64,000 nt of DNA from Urophycis tenuis (lineage: Eukaryota > Chordata > Actinopteri > Gadiformes > Phycidae): assembly GCA_036785325.1 (NCBI GenBank), contig JAXIVH010000005.1:12227966-12291965 (forward strand), in the 5' to 3' direction. The notes beneath the pieces are model-generated. The model was not told the DNA's origin, ran no database searches, and worked only from the letters and a program-made list of their open reading frames with translations. Shown one piece after another: positions 12,281-23,364 of the stretch (position 1 is the first letter of the stretch; every line of letters starts with the position of its first letter). A program made the translations under genes and the position numbers.

Positions 12281-13381
12281 CGCTGCTCAGAAAAATAAAG
12301 GGGACACTTAAACAACACATGCTAGATCTTAATGAATGAAATGTTCCAGTTGAAAATCTTTATTCATTAGATAGTGGAATGCGTTGATAACAAAATAACA
12401 TAAGAATGAATCAATGGCAATCAAAATCATTGACCCATGGAGGTCTGGATTAAGAGCGGAAAAATCAAATCACAGGCAGATCCAACTGTGGAAATTCCTC
12501 TAGACAATTCAAAATGAGGTTCAGTAGAGTATGTGGCCTCCATGTGCCTGCATGTACAATGTCTGGGCATGCCCCTGATGAGACGACCTATGTTGTCCTG
12601 AGGGATCTCTTACCAGACCTAGATCATGTCATCAGTCAACTCCTGGACAGTCTGGTGCGACGTGGCGTCCACGGATGGAACGAAACATGTCCCAGATGTG
12701 CTCAATTGGATTCAGGTCTGAGACTGGCAGGCCAGTCCATAGCATCAATGCCTTCGTCATGCAGGAACTGCTGACACACTCCAGCCACATGAGGCTGAGC
12801 ATTGTCATGCATGAGAAGGAACCCAGGGCCCACTGCCCTAGCATATGGTCTAACAATGGGTCTGAGGATTTTATCCTGGTACCTAATGGCAGTCTCCTGC
12901 TGCTGGGTTGTTGTCCTCCTACGGCCCCCTCCATGTCTCCTGGTGTACTGGCCTGTCTCCTGGTATCTCCTTCATGCTCTTGACACTGTGCTGGGAGACA
13001 CAGCAAACCTTCTGTCCACAGCACACATTGATGTGCCATCCTGGATGAGCACAACCTGAGCAACTTCTGTGGGTTGCAGACACCGCCTCATGCTACCTCT
13101 AGTGGTGAGGGCACTGGCAAAACGCAAAAGTAACCAAAAATCAGCCGGAAAGGATGAGGACAGGGAAATGGTCTGTGGCCACCACCTGCAGAACCATTCC
13201 TTTCTAGGGGTTGTCTTGCAAATTGCCTCTCATTTCCACCTGTTGTCTGTTTCATTTGAACAGCAGCCGGTCAAATTGATTCACAATCAGTGTTGTCCTA
13301 ACTGGACAGGTTGATATCCCAGAATTTGACTTGGAGTTACATTATAAGGATGATGTGTTCCCTTAATTTTTTTGAGCAATG
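12281..13381 (-). mobile_element. Degenerate Tc1-like transposon
   Basis: The ends are imperfect inverted repeats: gctgctcagaaaaataaag on the left and cttaatttttttgagcaat on the right, each next to TA, the Tc1/mariner target. The minus strand has fragments of a DD34E-type transposase, notably SDLNPIEHIWD near 12700 and the preceding CVSSSCMTKALMLWTGLP. Frames are broken throughout, so the element is inactive. Confidence 0.8.
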
Positions 13382-14217
13382 TATTATATGCCATGACCTG
13401 ACAAAAACAGTGATTCACCTGTCCCAGCCATGATGTGACGAACACAGAGCTATTCACCTGTCTCAGCCATGACGCTCAGCCAAAGCCCACAATGACTCAG
13501 CAAATGAGATGGAGAAGCTTGGGCTTGACTTCTCCTCATGAAAAAAAAACACTTAATACTGAACACGAAAAGAAAACCAATATCTCTGTCTTACCAATGC
13601 ATCATTTAAGTTGTGCCTTTTTTGTAAACATCTTAATCTAACTAGAGCACACTCCCACACTACAGGCTGTAACCGCTCTCAAATTATATTATAGACTACA
13701 ACTCCCACACTGCAGACTAACTGCAACCAATTATTGTATTCTGGGCTACAATTCCCACCCTGCTGACAGTGTGTGTGGGTGTGTGTTTTTCCATGTGTGT
13801 TTATTGCCATAGTGGTTCCTCTGCTGGCACTTTGGTAGCTGTATTGCTCAGTGTGGTAGCTGTGCAGCTCAGTTTATTTGAACATAAACACCATTATGAA
13901 ATGATTACCAGTGCATTAGTTAACTTAATGAATGCATGTTTCCGTTAACTATTGTTATATAATGTTCATTTGTGTACCCTTATTACCAGCCATTTTGTCC
14001 TGACTGTTGCTCTGCCTTTCCATCTGCTACATAGATTGTAACTCCTGGTAGTAGTCTCTAGACTGATGGATATGGATGGATGATTAAATAGTCATTGACA
14101 ATTGACAGTTGACAGAAATAGACTGATTGACAACACAACAAGAACAATGATGATGCAGGTGAAGAGATGACACTGTCTCTCCTGTTTTTATTTCAGACAC
14201 TATTCAGTGTACATATT

Positions 14218-14989
14218 CAATGAAATTATAGTGGACTTTAGAAAACATCCTCCTCCCCTACAGCCCCTGCACATTAAAGGGACAGAGGTGGTGAGGGCTG
14301 AAAGTCATAAATTCCTAGGCATGCAAGTAACATCAAACCTGAGCTGGAGTTTGAACACCACATCCATCGCGAAAAAAGCCCAGCAAAGGCTGTACTTTAT
14401 TAGGATGCTTAGGAAGGCTGGACTGAATCACCGCCCTCTTACCCAGGCCTACAGAGGACTTGTAGAGAGCATCCTCACAACAGGCATCACTGTCTGATAT
14501 GGCAACATCACTCAGGCTGAAAGGAAGTCTTTGCAACGAATAATCAAGACTGCGGAGAGGATTATAGGCACAGCACTTCCCTCCATGGACTCCATATATG
14601 TACAGCGCAGCCAGAGGAGAGCAGAGAGAATCGTTAAAGACCCACTCCATCCAGCTAACTCTCTGCTCAAACACAAGAACTGCACATACAAACTGAGACA
14701 CAGTAGAGCGGACAGCATTCCTACCAAAAAAGCAAGGTTTTTTAACAGTTTCTTCCCAGCAACAGCGAGGCTGATGGCAAAAAAGAACATTTGATCCACT
14801 TTTTTTTATTCTTTTGATCTCTTTGATTTTTGATTTTTATCACTTTTTAATGTATTTTGTCTTTTTTCCTATTTTTTCTATTTAATTCTATTTATCTATT
14901 GACTCAGAGGGCCTGCACAAGAGTTCCTATGTGCTTGGACTACTAGTTTATGCACAAATGGCAAATAAAGTACTTTGACTTTGACTTTG
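14218..14989 (+). mobile_element. 5'-truncated Rex1/CR1-like LINE
   Basis: The strand encodes VDFRKHPPPLQPL, HKFLGMQVTSNLSWSLNT, KKAQQRLYFIRMLRKAG, then after a single TGA, ERIIGTALPSMDSIYVQR and ARFFNSFFPATARLM. This is the C-terminal RT and following region of a Rex1-like fish LINE. The tail is (tttgac)n. A 7-bp target duplication, acatatt, flanks it (14211-14217 and 14990-14996). The segmental duplicate at about 21057 shows the same place without the insertion. Confidence 0.85.
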
Positions 14990-15069
14990 ACATATTGAAT
15001 ATCCCAGGGATTATTTTGGAATTATTTCAGTTTACTAATACAAGCGAGACACAACTCTAAACTGTACAT

Positions 15070-15258
15070 TTAGTTCCTCTGGCAGAGGAAGTTCCTCCTC
15101 TCCATGCAATTTCTGGTCAACATAACATTTGACGTCTTAGACACGCTACCACAGAGGTTGTCTTGGTCTGGACAGGCGGGCAGCCTGGTGGGGACCTTCT
15201 GACCTCCGGCTCCCACCCACAGCCATCTGCCAGCCAGGTAACGCAGGCCCGTCCACAC
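15070..15258 (-). CDS. Lectin copy 1, exon 3 (CTLD2 end)
   Basis: It follows the acceptor cttgtctctccag and ends in TAA at 15070. It contains LWVG, CPDQDNLCG and NCMERRNFLCQ, the usual C-terminal half of a C-type lectin fold. The acceptor itself is the repeated element of the adjoining minisatellite. Confidence 0.8.
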   Translation of the reverse strand: MWTGLRYLAGRWLWVGAGGQKVPTRLPACPDQDNLCGSVSKTSNVMLTRNCMERRNFLCQRN

Positions 15259-16649
15259 CTGGAGAGACAAGACAACCACCACTTGAACACACCTGGAGAG
15301 ACAAGACCCCCACCTCTTAAACACTCCTGAAGAGACAAGACAACCACCTTTTAAACACACCGGGAGAGACAAGACAACCACCACCTAAACAGGGTTAGTT
15401 TTTTAGGTTATTTGTTTGATGATATATTACATTTTGTTCCTGGCTGGTGACTTGCTGGTATTATCGTTTGGCTGCTACATGCATCATATCACATGGGCCC
15501 AATCGGGGTAGGAGGTCCAATATGATTATTCATATTCAAATTTTCTTTCATACCAAAACACAGTAGCGTCTTTTATTTTGATTATAATTCATGCTTCAAA
15601 GTAGAACAAGATATTGACTTTCAGGATTTGATTGTGTATTGAGAACCTCATCGAAGTAGATGTTATTTCTTACCACTTAAACACACCTGGAGAGACAAGG
15701 AAGGAAGTAAAGGTGATTTGGGTTTGGCAATAACAATACAAATGAGTCACTTTAAAGCCATAGTTTGTTGCGAAGGATGCTTAATATATGAGCTGTGTGT
15801 TAAAGTGCATGATGTGGAACCTTTAGAAAACAGACTGAAAAGCTCAGCCTGACAGACTCTCTACCTCAAGGGTTGTAGCATTCTGTGCTTTTTCATAGGC
15901 AAACAGGTAGTCGTCAGGCGTCACCAGGGTGGCCAGGTCGTAGTTTGTCTGGCGCGTATCGTTGGTCCATACCCTCTGACTCCTGCAGTGCCTCTGAGCC
16001 TCTTCCCAGGTCTTCTCTTGCCGGATCAGAACCAGCTTCTCTTCTGCACAGATGAACTTTGTCATGTAAGTGCAGGGGCTCCATATCCAGCCTTCTGGCG
16101 TCCTCCGTGCACATCCCCCGTCAAGTATCCCTAGAGATTTACCTGTACACCAAAACAAGTGTTAACTAACACCAGTGATGGACTGGGACCAAAAACAGTG
16201 CCAGTTTTTAGATAATATAATGCAATATTTATTCATTCATTATCAATTTAATTCAAATTGCTCAGTCTGGGTACTAGTGGGTACCACTCTACCGACCCTT
16301 TGATGCTCCAGTGAAACGTTCAGGACTTTCATGATTTTCTTTGCATGATTTGCTCACCTGTATCCCATTTTTCGTAGCTGAGTTCCTCCCCTCCGAGCCA
16401 CATCCTACGGCGACCAACCAAGTGGAGGCCAATCCAGCCAATCCTACCTCCCAGCGCGGCGTCCTCTTCCTCACTCCTGATAGTGATCAGGCCGTCATTG
16501 AACTCTCTGCAGTGTTCATCAGCCTCTGCCCATGTGGATGATTTGTTTGACATGTAGACGTAGCCTTCCACTCTGAGGTCAGAAGACGCCAGGTGCAATG
16601 AAGGACTGAGCAGGACCAGGATGAAGACACGCCGCAGGTCTGACTCCAT
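15070..16649 (-). CDS. Secreted tandem C-type lectin domain protein, 3 exons
   Basis: Exons 16358-16649, 15865-16142 and 15070-15258 join to 759 bases, 252 residues plus stop. Introns begin GT and end AG; phases agree (1, then 0). The product starts with a hydrophobic signal peptide (FILVLLSPSLHLASS). A first lectin-like domain follows (STWAEADEHCREFNDGL ... GWIGLHLVGRRRMW ... CTYMTKFICAEE), then a second (KTWEEAQRHCRSQ ... VWTGLRYLAGRWLWVG ... CMERRNFLCQ). Classical calcium/sugar EPN or QPD and WND motifs are not evident, so glycan binding is uncertain. The arrangement resembles small fish mannose-receptor-like lectins. An upstream non-coding exon is likely, because an AG acceptor-like site lies just before the ATG exon. 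A truncated paralogue lies 6.6 kb away. Confidence 0.8.
15259..15395. repeat. 34-bp minisatellite, about 4 units
   Basis: Units contain acacacctggagagacaag followed by acaaccacc. The array begins exactly at the acceptor of lectin exon 3. On the gene strand each unit reads cttgtctctccag then gtgtg, a copy of the splice junction. A lone unit occurs at about 15677-15702. Confidence 0.85.
15865..16142 (-). CDS. Lectin copy 1, exon 2 (CTLD1 end, CTLD2 start)
   Basis: It follows the acceptor ttttggtgtacag and ends at gag before gtagag. It carries the final cysteine of domain 1 (FICAEE), the linker KLVLIRQEKTW, and the opening of domain 2. Confidence 0.8.
16358..16649 (-). CDS. Lectin copy 1, exon 1 (signal peptide, CTLD1 start)
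   Basis: The ATG is at 16649, with a donor gtgagc directly after 16358. It encodes the signal peptide and the first half of lectin domain 1. Exon 1 of copy 2 has exactly the same length, 292 bases. Confidence 0.8.
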
Positions 16650-16715
16650 GTCTTCAACTGACAGAATGACAGATTGACATGACTTACACGCAGTAATGTC
16701 TACATGTACATCAGG

Positions 16716-17985
16716 GTGTATTATTTGCCCCAATTTTGGAAATTCAACTTGTACCCAATTTCAAAATGTGACAATACTAATGAAAACAAAAATGTGTAGA
16801 ATATTAGCTGGATTGAATAGTATCTAAGGGGTCCACCAAGCCTCTAAAGTTGCTTCTTAGCAGAGTCTTTATCCCCTATTTTCGTGAATAACTTCCAAAA
16901 TAATGCATTTAGGCCTATAGTGTCAATGAACGTTGATTATATATATTTTGGTACCAGTCTGATATCTCTAGCTTCATTGGTTTGGATTGAGTTGGAAAGT
17001 CAACATCCCAATGCTATCCCAGATAAAGGCCATGCAGAAGATAATAGCCAGGTCAGATGAGAATGCCAAGATAAGAGCCATTCCAAAGAACCGGAGGGAG
17101 CTGCCAGCTTCACGGGATAAGCTACAGAAGATGCAGGTCAAGCTTCAGGAGACGTTTGCCATCTGGCCTTCAAATGTGGAACAGCTCATGAAGAACCAAG
17201 AAGACCTGACCTTTCTCCACTCCATGAAAACAGATCGGAAAGCAACCTTTGGTGCTCCGGACAAGATGACTGCTTCAAAGGAGAAGAGGAAGGATGCCCG
17301 GTTGTCAGCGGGGAATGAAAGAAAACGCATGTATCTAAGGGAGTCATCAGCAGCACAGGTAAATAATGTGATAACTAAAATGTCGAAAACCATTGCTATA
17401 ATTTATAAAACAAGAAGTATTCTAAATCAGAAGTCATTATATACACTCTATTGTTCTCTGTTACTTCCATATATGACCTATTGTGCCGAGATATGGGGTA
17501 ATACATATAAAACCGATACTCATTTTATTTTTAAGATGCAAAAGAGAGCTATAAGAATTATAAATCGATCAAACTTCATAGAACCAACAAATGCGATCTT
17601 TGTTAATTTAAAAACCCTCAAATTTTATGATTTGGTGAAATTCAAAACAGCGCAAATTATGTATAAAGTACACAATAATTTGCTCTGTCAAAGTACTCAG
17701 AGGCTGTTTGAAATCAGAGAGAGTCGGTATGACTTGAGGGGATCTGCTGTTTACAAAAAACCCAAAATAAGAACTAATATTAAACAGCATTGCGTTTCTG
17801 TTAGAGGTGTAAACTAAACCAAACTAAACCAAGGTGGTAAGTATTCTGATGATGATGAATCTTTCCAGCAGCCTTCCAAACAGCGACCACACAAACACGT
17901 CAAGAAGACCGGCACCTCAGTTTTTATTCCTCATGACATCCTGAAACATCTAAGCGATATTTTAAGCCCAGCTTTATGGACGTCA
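16716..17985 (+). mobile_element. Composite insertion in lectin copy 1
   Basis: This stretch is absent from the equivalent place in copy 2 (about 23352). It holds an open chimeric frame at 16987-17817. The first part is basic, coiled-coil-like and not identified (KLQKMQVKLQETFAIWPSNV, ERKRMYLRESSAAQ). The second part, from about 17358, is the C-terminus of a LINE (SLYTLYCSLLLPYMTYCAEI, QKRAIRIINRSNF). After it comes a stretch reading QRPHKHVKKTGTSVFIPHDI, which looks like the continuation of the first protein. The likely history is a transposon-like gene fragment with a 5'-truncated LINE nested in it. Confidence 0.65.
17358..17826 (+). mobile_element. Nested 5'-truncated LINE, CR1/L2-like
   Basis: Encodes the post-RT region (YKTRSILNQKSLYTLYCSLL ... 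MYKVHNNLLCQ ... YDLRGSAVYKKP) and ends in a short tandem tail, (actaaacca)n. The pentamer ggtaa occurs at both borders and may be a short target duplication; it could also be coincidence. Confidence 0.65.
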
Positions 17986-17989
17986 GTAT

Positions 17990-18170
17990 GAGCAGTATGA
18001 GTACTCAAGCAGTACTCACTCAGGATGACGGCAGTATTACTGCATTAGTACTAAAGCAGTACTCGCCCAAGATGACAGCAGTATTACTACATTAGTACTC
18101 TACTCACCCAGGATGAAGGCAGCAGTGTGACTACATGAGTACTAAAGCAGCACTCACCCAGGATGAGATG
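17990..18170. repeat. Donor-like minisatellite, lectin copy 1
   Basis: About four imperfect units of about 45-50 bp carry agtactcacccaggatga. On the gene strand each unit reads catcctgggtgagtact, a strong splice-donor match. It lies upstream of the lectin ATG exon, where a 5'-UTR exon would end. Confidence 0.75.
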
Positions 18171-18449
18171 AGTAGGTTGTAACTGCCCTGTGACAGCAGA
18201 TGTGTGACCCTTGTGTTCCAGACTAGATAGATGGCAGATTGAAGCTGTTTTCTATGCCCCATCACCTGAACAAACCCCTCTCCCAGTGTACCAATGAGAA
18301 CACAAACGCCACATCCACCATCAGCCACCGCCCGGACCCTGACCAGACATGTAAATCAGAGGGGGGGTTCATTCATCAACATGCACTATGCATCAGGGCA
18401 ACCGGGATTTGAATTGTTTGTTTATTTTTACATTCCTAATTTTAAAACA

Positions 18450-19945
18450 TTTCCATATAATTGTTGAAGGTTCTATGACTCTTTGATCCTCAACAGCAAT
18501 GGCTGAGTCATAGGTGAACAAACATTATAGTTTAAGTGTAGTATTTTTGAATAGTACTCTTGGTTAATTATGAATAGTTAATGTTAATGTGTACACTTAA
18601 GTTGTTATGTACTTATTTAAAATACTATTTGCACACTCTGTTGTCATGGGAAAAACACATTACACTTCGATTGTATGTCATGATTGTATTAAAAGGAAAG
18701 TTCAAAGGTATTTTGGTTTGTTTGACAATATACTTGCAGTACACTTTAAAGGTACAATATAAAACAAATGCACTGTAATAAATCATACAATAACCAAGAA
18801 TAGTCATCACAGATTCAAGAAATTATTTAGGCTAAAATATTGGCTTCTCCAACAACAATGCTACCATGTTCTCCATTGAAATTTCCATTCTGAGTCGAAA
18901 TGTTTGCTTTTGTTTTTGCCTGTGTGTGATGATGCACGGTTCTCAGAGCACCCCATGATGCCAGTTTGAAAACAAAATGGCCCAAATTCACAGCATTCTG
19001 CAGCCATGGAAGCAAACTGGGAATTGACTGGATTCCGCCGGACCTGAAATCCTCGTCCACCTTCCAAAAAGCTCCATGATGAGAGCAAGAACACAGGTTC
19101 ATCTTGGAGTTGCATTTGAAAGATGGAAACAGAGTAATCCAGAAGGATTTAGAGATGCAAACAGCTAAATCCAGAAGCATTTGAAGATGTAGAGCAGCTG
19201 AATCCAGAAGGATTTAAAGATGGATGCCACGTGAGCTACTTTATAACTTGCAATAAATATATTGCAAATGTATACATTAGCTGATCTACTTACACAGTAA
19301 GACTCGTCATCACATGTCATTGTAACTCGCCCTGTGTCCCTGTCCGTTTGGGGTCCTCACCATGGGGAGTCAGGGGGGAGGGGCCGAGGCTGCTCTCTCC
19401 AATGTTGTGAATTTGAACTGAAGACTCAAATTTAAAGGCTGGGTGTCACTGTTACATATTTTACCTTTAACTATCTTTCTTGTGCACCTGAAACGAAATT
19501 GCACTGTATGTCACCAGTGTCTTTAGTATGTACGTTATTGCAGTTAGTTTTAGTTCACTGTTGAAATATCCTTTATTTATGATACTAGAGTCTTTAGACT
19601 CTACACTCAAACCACACTTTGTTTTGAATGAGCCCCTTATATCCACATGCAGAGCTTCACAGAGCAAGGTAAACTAGAAGAAGATGCAGGAACCAATTAC
19701 TATTCTGAATCTGATTTAATTAAAGTCCAATGTCAGGGACAGGATATCCATTAAACTAGACTCTAAAGTTGTTTTCGGCAAACCAACTGTATCTTAATTG
19801 GAAACATTATTGCAAGGAGTTGATATGACTTTTTGAAATACAAAAACGGTATCATCTTATCAACACTTAACAGCGGACTAGCGTCATTCCTGAAACTAGC
19901 ACCCCTGAATCGACAATCGATTTTGAATCAGGAATCATTTTGACT
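18450..19945. other. Unassigned sequence between duplicated segments
   Basis: AT-rich. An open minus-strand frame at 18827-19180 has no recognisable domain. Short repeats with a ccagaaggattta motif occur near 19138-19215. No gene is supported. Confidence 0.4.
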
Positions 19946-20019
19946 TTCAGATTGTCTTCTGGACTACAACCGCCACACTGCAGGCTGTAACTGCCATGAA
20001 ATATTGAATCATATGCTAC

Positions 20020-20022
<3 letters not shown>

Positions 20023-20088
<66 letters not shown>
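20023..20088. repeat. (TG)n microsatellite
   Basis: An uninterrupted (tg)n run, much longer than the imperfect tg-rich sequence at the equivalent place in copy 1 near 13770. Confidence 0.95.
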
Positions 20089-20468
20089 TGTCTGTCAGTA
20101 TTTGTGTGTGTTTATTGCCATAGTGGTCCCTCTGCTGGTGCTTTGGTAGCTGCACAGCTCAGTGTGGTAGACGTCATGGTGACCTCACCAAGTCGTCAGG
20201 TGACAAGCAGCACTGGAGGACTTCATAAAAATAATCTGCACTGACACAGTGCTGCAGTACACCACCTTTTATTCAGTTTACCTGAACACCATTGGTAAAC
20301 ATGACCCTTATCACTTAATGATGATTACTAGACCATAAGTACACTGTTAATGCATTTTGAACTGCATTAACTTGTGTTGACTTGTGTTGTTTTGTGTACC
20401 CTTATTGTAAAGTGTTTCCAACCATTTTGTCCTGACTTGCTCTGCCTTGCCTGACTTGCTCTGTGTTT

Positions 20469-20844
20469 TGTGACATGCGGGCTCTACGCATGAAACATGA
20501 ACTGGGGAGACAACGCCATTTTCTAATAATTATAAAGGATTTATTAAAGAACAAAGATAAATAATAAAGTTTAAGATTTAGGCAATAGAACATAGATTAA
20601 GAAGTCTGGTGCAAGTCAGTGAACTGTAAGTAACCAAAAGTGTCATGCAAAGTCAGTCTTGTGGTAACAAAACAAAGGACACAGAAAGCCCAAACGGTGG
20701 GCGGAGGGAGCAGCCCCCACTAATCCCACTGCCAACCAGGCACACCTGAACCGCATCACCTGTAGAACGAGGACACAGAGAGGGAGAGAGAATAGGCAAG
20801 CCAAACAGCAGGGGCGGAGTCAAAGACTCACCAGGATGGTCACA
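20469..20844 (-). mobile_element. Solo LTR, 376 bp
   Basis: The ends are tgtgacat...ggtcaca, flanked by the 4-bp duplication gttt (20465-20468 and 20845-20848). On the minus strand an aataaa signal lies near the 3' end, as in a retrotransposon LTR. The equivalent place in copy 1 (near 14015) has no insertion, which supports both borders. No internal gag/pol remains, so it arose by recombination between two LTRs. Confidence 0.85.
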
Positions 20845-21219
20845 GTTTCCATCTGCTACACAGATTGTAGCTCCTGATAGTATTCTCTGACTGGCTGATA
20901 TGGATGGATGGATGGATTGCAGGATAGATGAATGGATGGATATGAATGAATGAATAGATAGAGTAATTGAGGGATTGGCAACTGAACAAGAACAATAACG
21001 AAAGAAAGCAAAGATGAGACCATATCTCCTTTTTTTCTATTGCACTATTCAGTGAAAATATTGAATATCCCAGGGTTTATTTGGGGATTATTTCAGTTCA
21101 CTAATTCAAGCAAGATAGTACATGATTCTTAACTGTACATTCAATGTACAAGAAACTGAAAACCTCTTCAGGCTGGCATATGGACTTCATTATGGCCCTA
21201 CACTCTAATGTTTTTAACA

Positions 21220-22143
21220 ACCTAATGTTTTTATTATGTTTTCTATTTATTTTTTATTTTAAAGATAATCCTCTTAGACCATCTGGTGATTTAGGTAGAC
21301 CATCTGGTGACATGGTGCAGCCGTAACAACCTAGAGCTCAACGCTCTAAAGACAGTGGAGATGGTTGTGGACTTCAGGAAGTACTCAGCCTCACCTGCCC
21401 CCATTACCCTCTGTGACTACACAATTGACACTGTGGAGTCTTTCCGCTTCCTGGGAACTGTCATCTCCCAGGATCTCAAGTGGGAGCTGAACATCAGCTC
21501 CCTCATCAAGAAAGCCCAGCAGAGGATGTACTTCCTTAGGCAGCTGAAGAAATTCAACCTGCCCAGGACAATGATGGTGCACATCTACTCCTCCATCATT
21601 GAGTCCATCCTCACCACCTCCATCACCATCTGGTTCGCTGCTGCCACCGCCAAGGACAAGGGCAGACTGCAGCGTGTCATTCGGTCTGCAGAGAAGGTGA
21701 TTGGCTGCAATCTGCCGTCGCTCCAGGACCTGTACACCTCCAGGACCCTGAGGTGTGCAGGTAAGATTATGGCCGACCCCTCCCACCCCGGTCACACACT
21801 CTTTGCGGCACTCCCCTCTGGCAGGAGGCTCCGGTCCATCAGGACCAAAACCTCACGGCACAAGAACAGTTTTTTCCCGTCTGCCACTAGCCTTTTCAAC
21901 AAGGCCCGGAGCCCCCCCTGACACTGTGTGTACAGTGTGTCCTCATTCAGGACCAATAGTTCAGTATTCCAATTTCATTGTACATTGTATATATATATTT
22001 ATATTTATAGTTATTTTTACTTACTTACTTTTATCTTATTTTTATTATTTTTTTTAATACTGCTTTCTATTGCACCAATTGCACCATGACAAATTCCTTG
22101 TAGGTGCAAACCTACTTGGCATAAATCGAATTCTGATTCTGAT
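21220..22143 (+). mobile_element. Rex1/CR1-like LINE 3' half
   Basis: The frame at 21307-21921 is intact to its stop. It carries NNLELNALKTVEMVVDFRK, FRFLGTVISQDLKWELN, KKAQQRMYFLRQLKKF, SAEKVIGCNLPSLQDLYTSR and KNSFFPSATSLFN. The 3' UTR ends with cttgtaggtgcaaacctac and a short tctgatt repeat. It abuts the 34-bp minisatellite exactly where copy 1 has lectin exon 3. A 3'-end fragment of the same family lies at 53268-53400 on the other strand. Confidence 0.85.
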
Positions 22144-22388
22144 TAAACACACCTGGAGAGACAAGACAACCACCTCTTAAACACACCTGGAGAGACAAGA
22201 CAACCACCTCTTAAACACACCTAGAGAGACAAGACAACCAACTCTTAAACACACCTCGAGAGACAAGACAACCACCTCTTAAACACACCTGGAGAGACAA
22301 AACAACCACCACTTAAACACACCTGGAGAGACAAGACAACCACCTCTTAAACACACCTGGAGAGACAAGACAACCACCACCTAAACTA
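22143..22388. repeat. 34-bp minisatellite, about 7 units
   Basis: Units of the type acacacctggagagacaag plus acaaccacctctta, the same as at 15259-15395 but with more copies. On the lectin strand each has a polypyrimidine-AG acceptor, now without its exon. Confidence 0.9.
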
Positions 22389-22614
22389 TGGAGGACTAAA
22401 AGTGCCAAAATTAAATAAATAAATACACCATTAAATAATTCTTAAATGTATCATTAATTAATTAAAATTGGAATTAAATAATTAAATGTGTCATTAATTA
22501 ATTAAAATACCGATTAATTTTATGTAAAAAAAACAAATGTATATAATCATTTCACTATTTAATTAATTTACATTTACATTTCATGATCCTGTGTTGCAGT
22601 GCTTCATGGATTGT

Positions 22615-23289
22615 CTAAACCGTCAAAGTGGGGTTGGTCACTCGCTGACTCCTGCAGTAACGCAGCGCGCCTTCCCATGTCTTTTGTTTCGTGATCAGAA
22701 CCAGCTTCTCGACTGCACAGAAGAACTGTTCTTTTGATCCGCAGTTGCTTATTCTCCAGCCGTCTGACGTCCTGTGGGTGCACTGCCCGTGCAAGTCATC
22801 TGTACACAAAAACAAGGCTTAACTAACAGCAGGGAAGGAATGGGACTTAAAATGGCCCCGTGTCAGACCAGTGCTAGCTGTCAAACAATAAAAAGCAATA
22901 ATTATTCATTCATCATCGACTCAATTCAAATTGCTACAGGCCGTTCTGACCTTCCCCAGAACTCACAGTTTGCCCATCTGCCCCTGTCTACCGCTACCAT
23001 TTGATGTAATGTACTCCAGTAAAAATGACTCCCCTCTGTGCCACTTCCACCTGTAACCGATTTGGCGGAGGCCAAACCAGCCACTGTGGCTTTCGAGCGT
23101 GGTGTCCTGATGATCCTCCATGATCATCAGGCCATCGTGGTGCGTTCTGCAGTATTCATCAGCCTCTGCCCACGAGGATAGTACACCTGAGATGTGGACA
23201 TAGACCTTCTCTCTGAGGTCAGAAGACGCCAGGTGCAATGAAGGACTGAGCAGGGCCAGGATGAAGACACGCCGCAGGTCCGACTCCAT
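22615..23289 (-). pseudogene. Truncated C-type lectin gene, copy 2
   Basis: Exon 1 (22998-23289, 292 bases) encodes the signal peptide (FILALLSPSLHLASS) and the start of lectin domain 1. Exon 2 starts at 22799 after acceptor tttttgtgtacag and finishes domain 1 (KEQFFCAVEKLVLITKQKTW). It then stops at a TAG after RSQRVTNPTLTV, where copy 1 carries on. The rest of domain 2 and exon 3 are missing. The exon 1 donor is gtagcg rather than gtgagc, a weak site. It could yield a single-domain secreted protein but more likely is a pseudogene. Confidence 0.7.
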
Positions 23290-23364
23290 GTCTCCATGTC
23301 CGACAGAATAACAGATTCACATGAATTACACGCAGTAATGTCTACATGTACATACACATGTTAC

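Larger units (their letters stand above)
13640..18440. repeat. Duplicated segment, copy 1 (lectin locus)
   Basis: Landmarks occur in the same order as in copy 2 (19950-23910). They are a gtttattgccatagtgg block, a catctgctaca(ca)agattgta block, an atattgaatatcccaggg block, the 34-bp minisatellite, the lectin exons, the donor-like minisatellite, and the upstream block with gtaggttgtaactgc. Copy 1 is distinguished by a LINE at 14218-14989 and a composite insertion at about 16716-17985. Confidence 0.85.
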
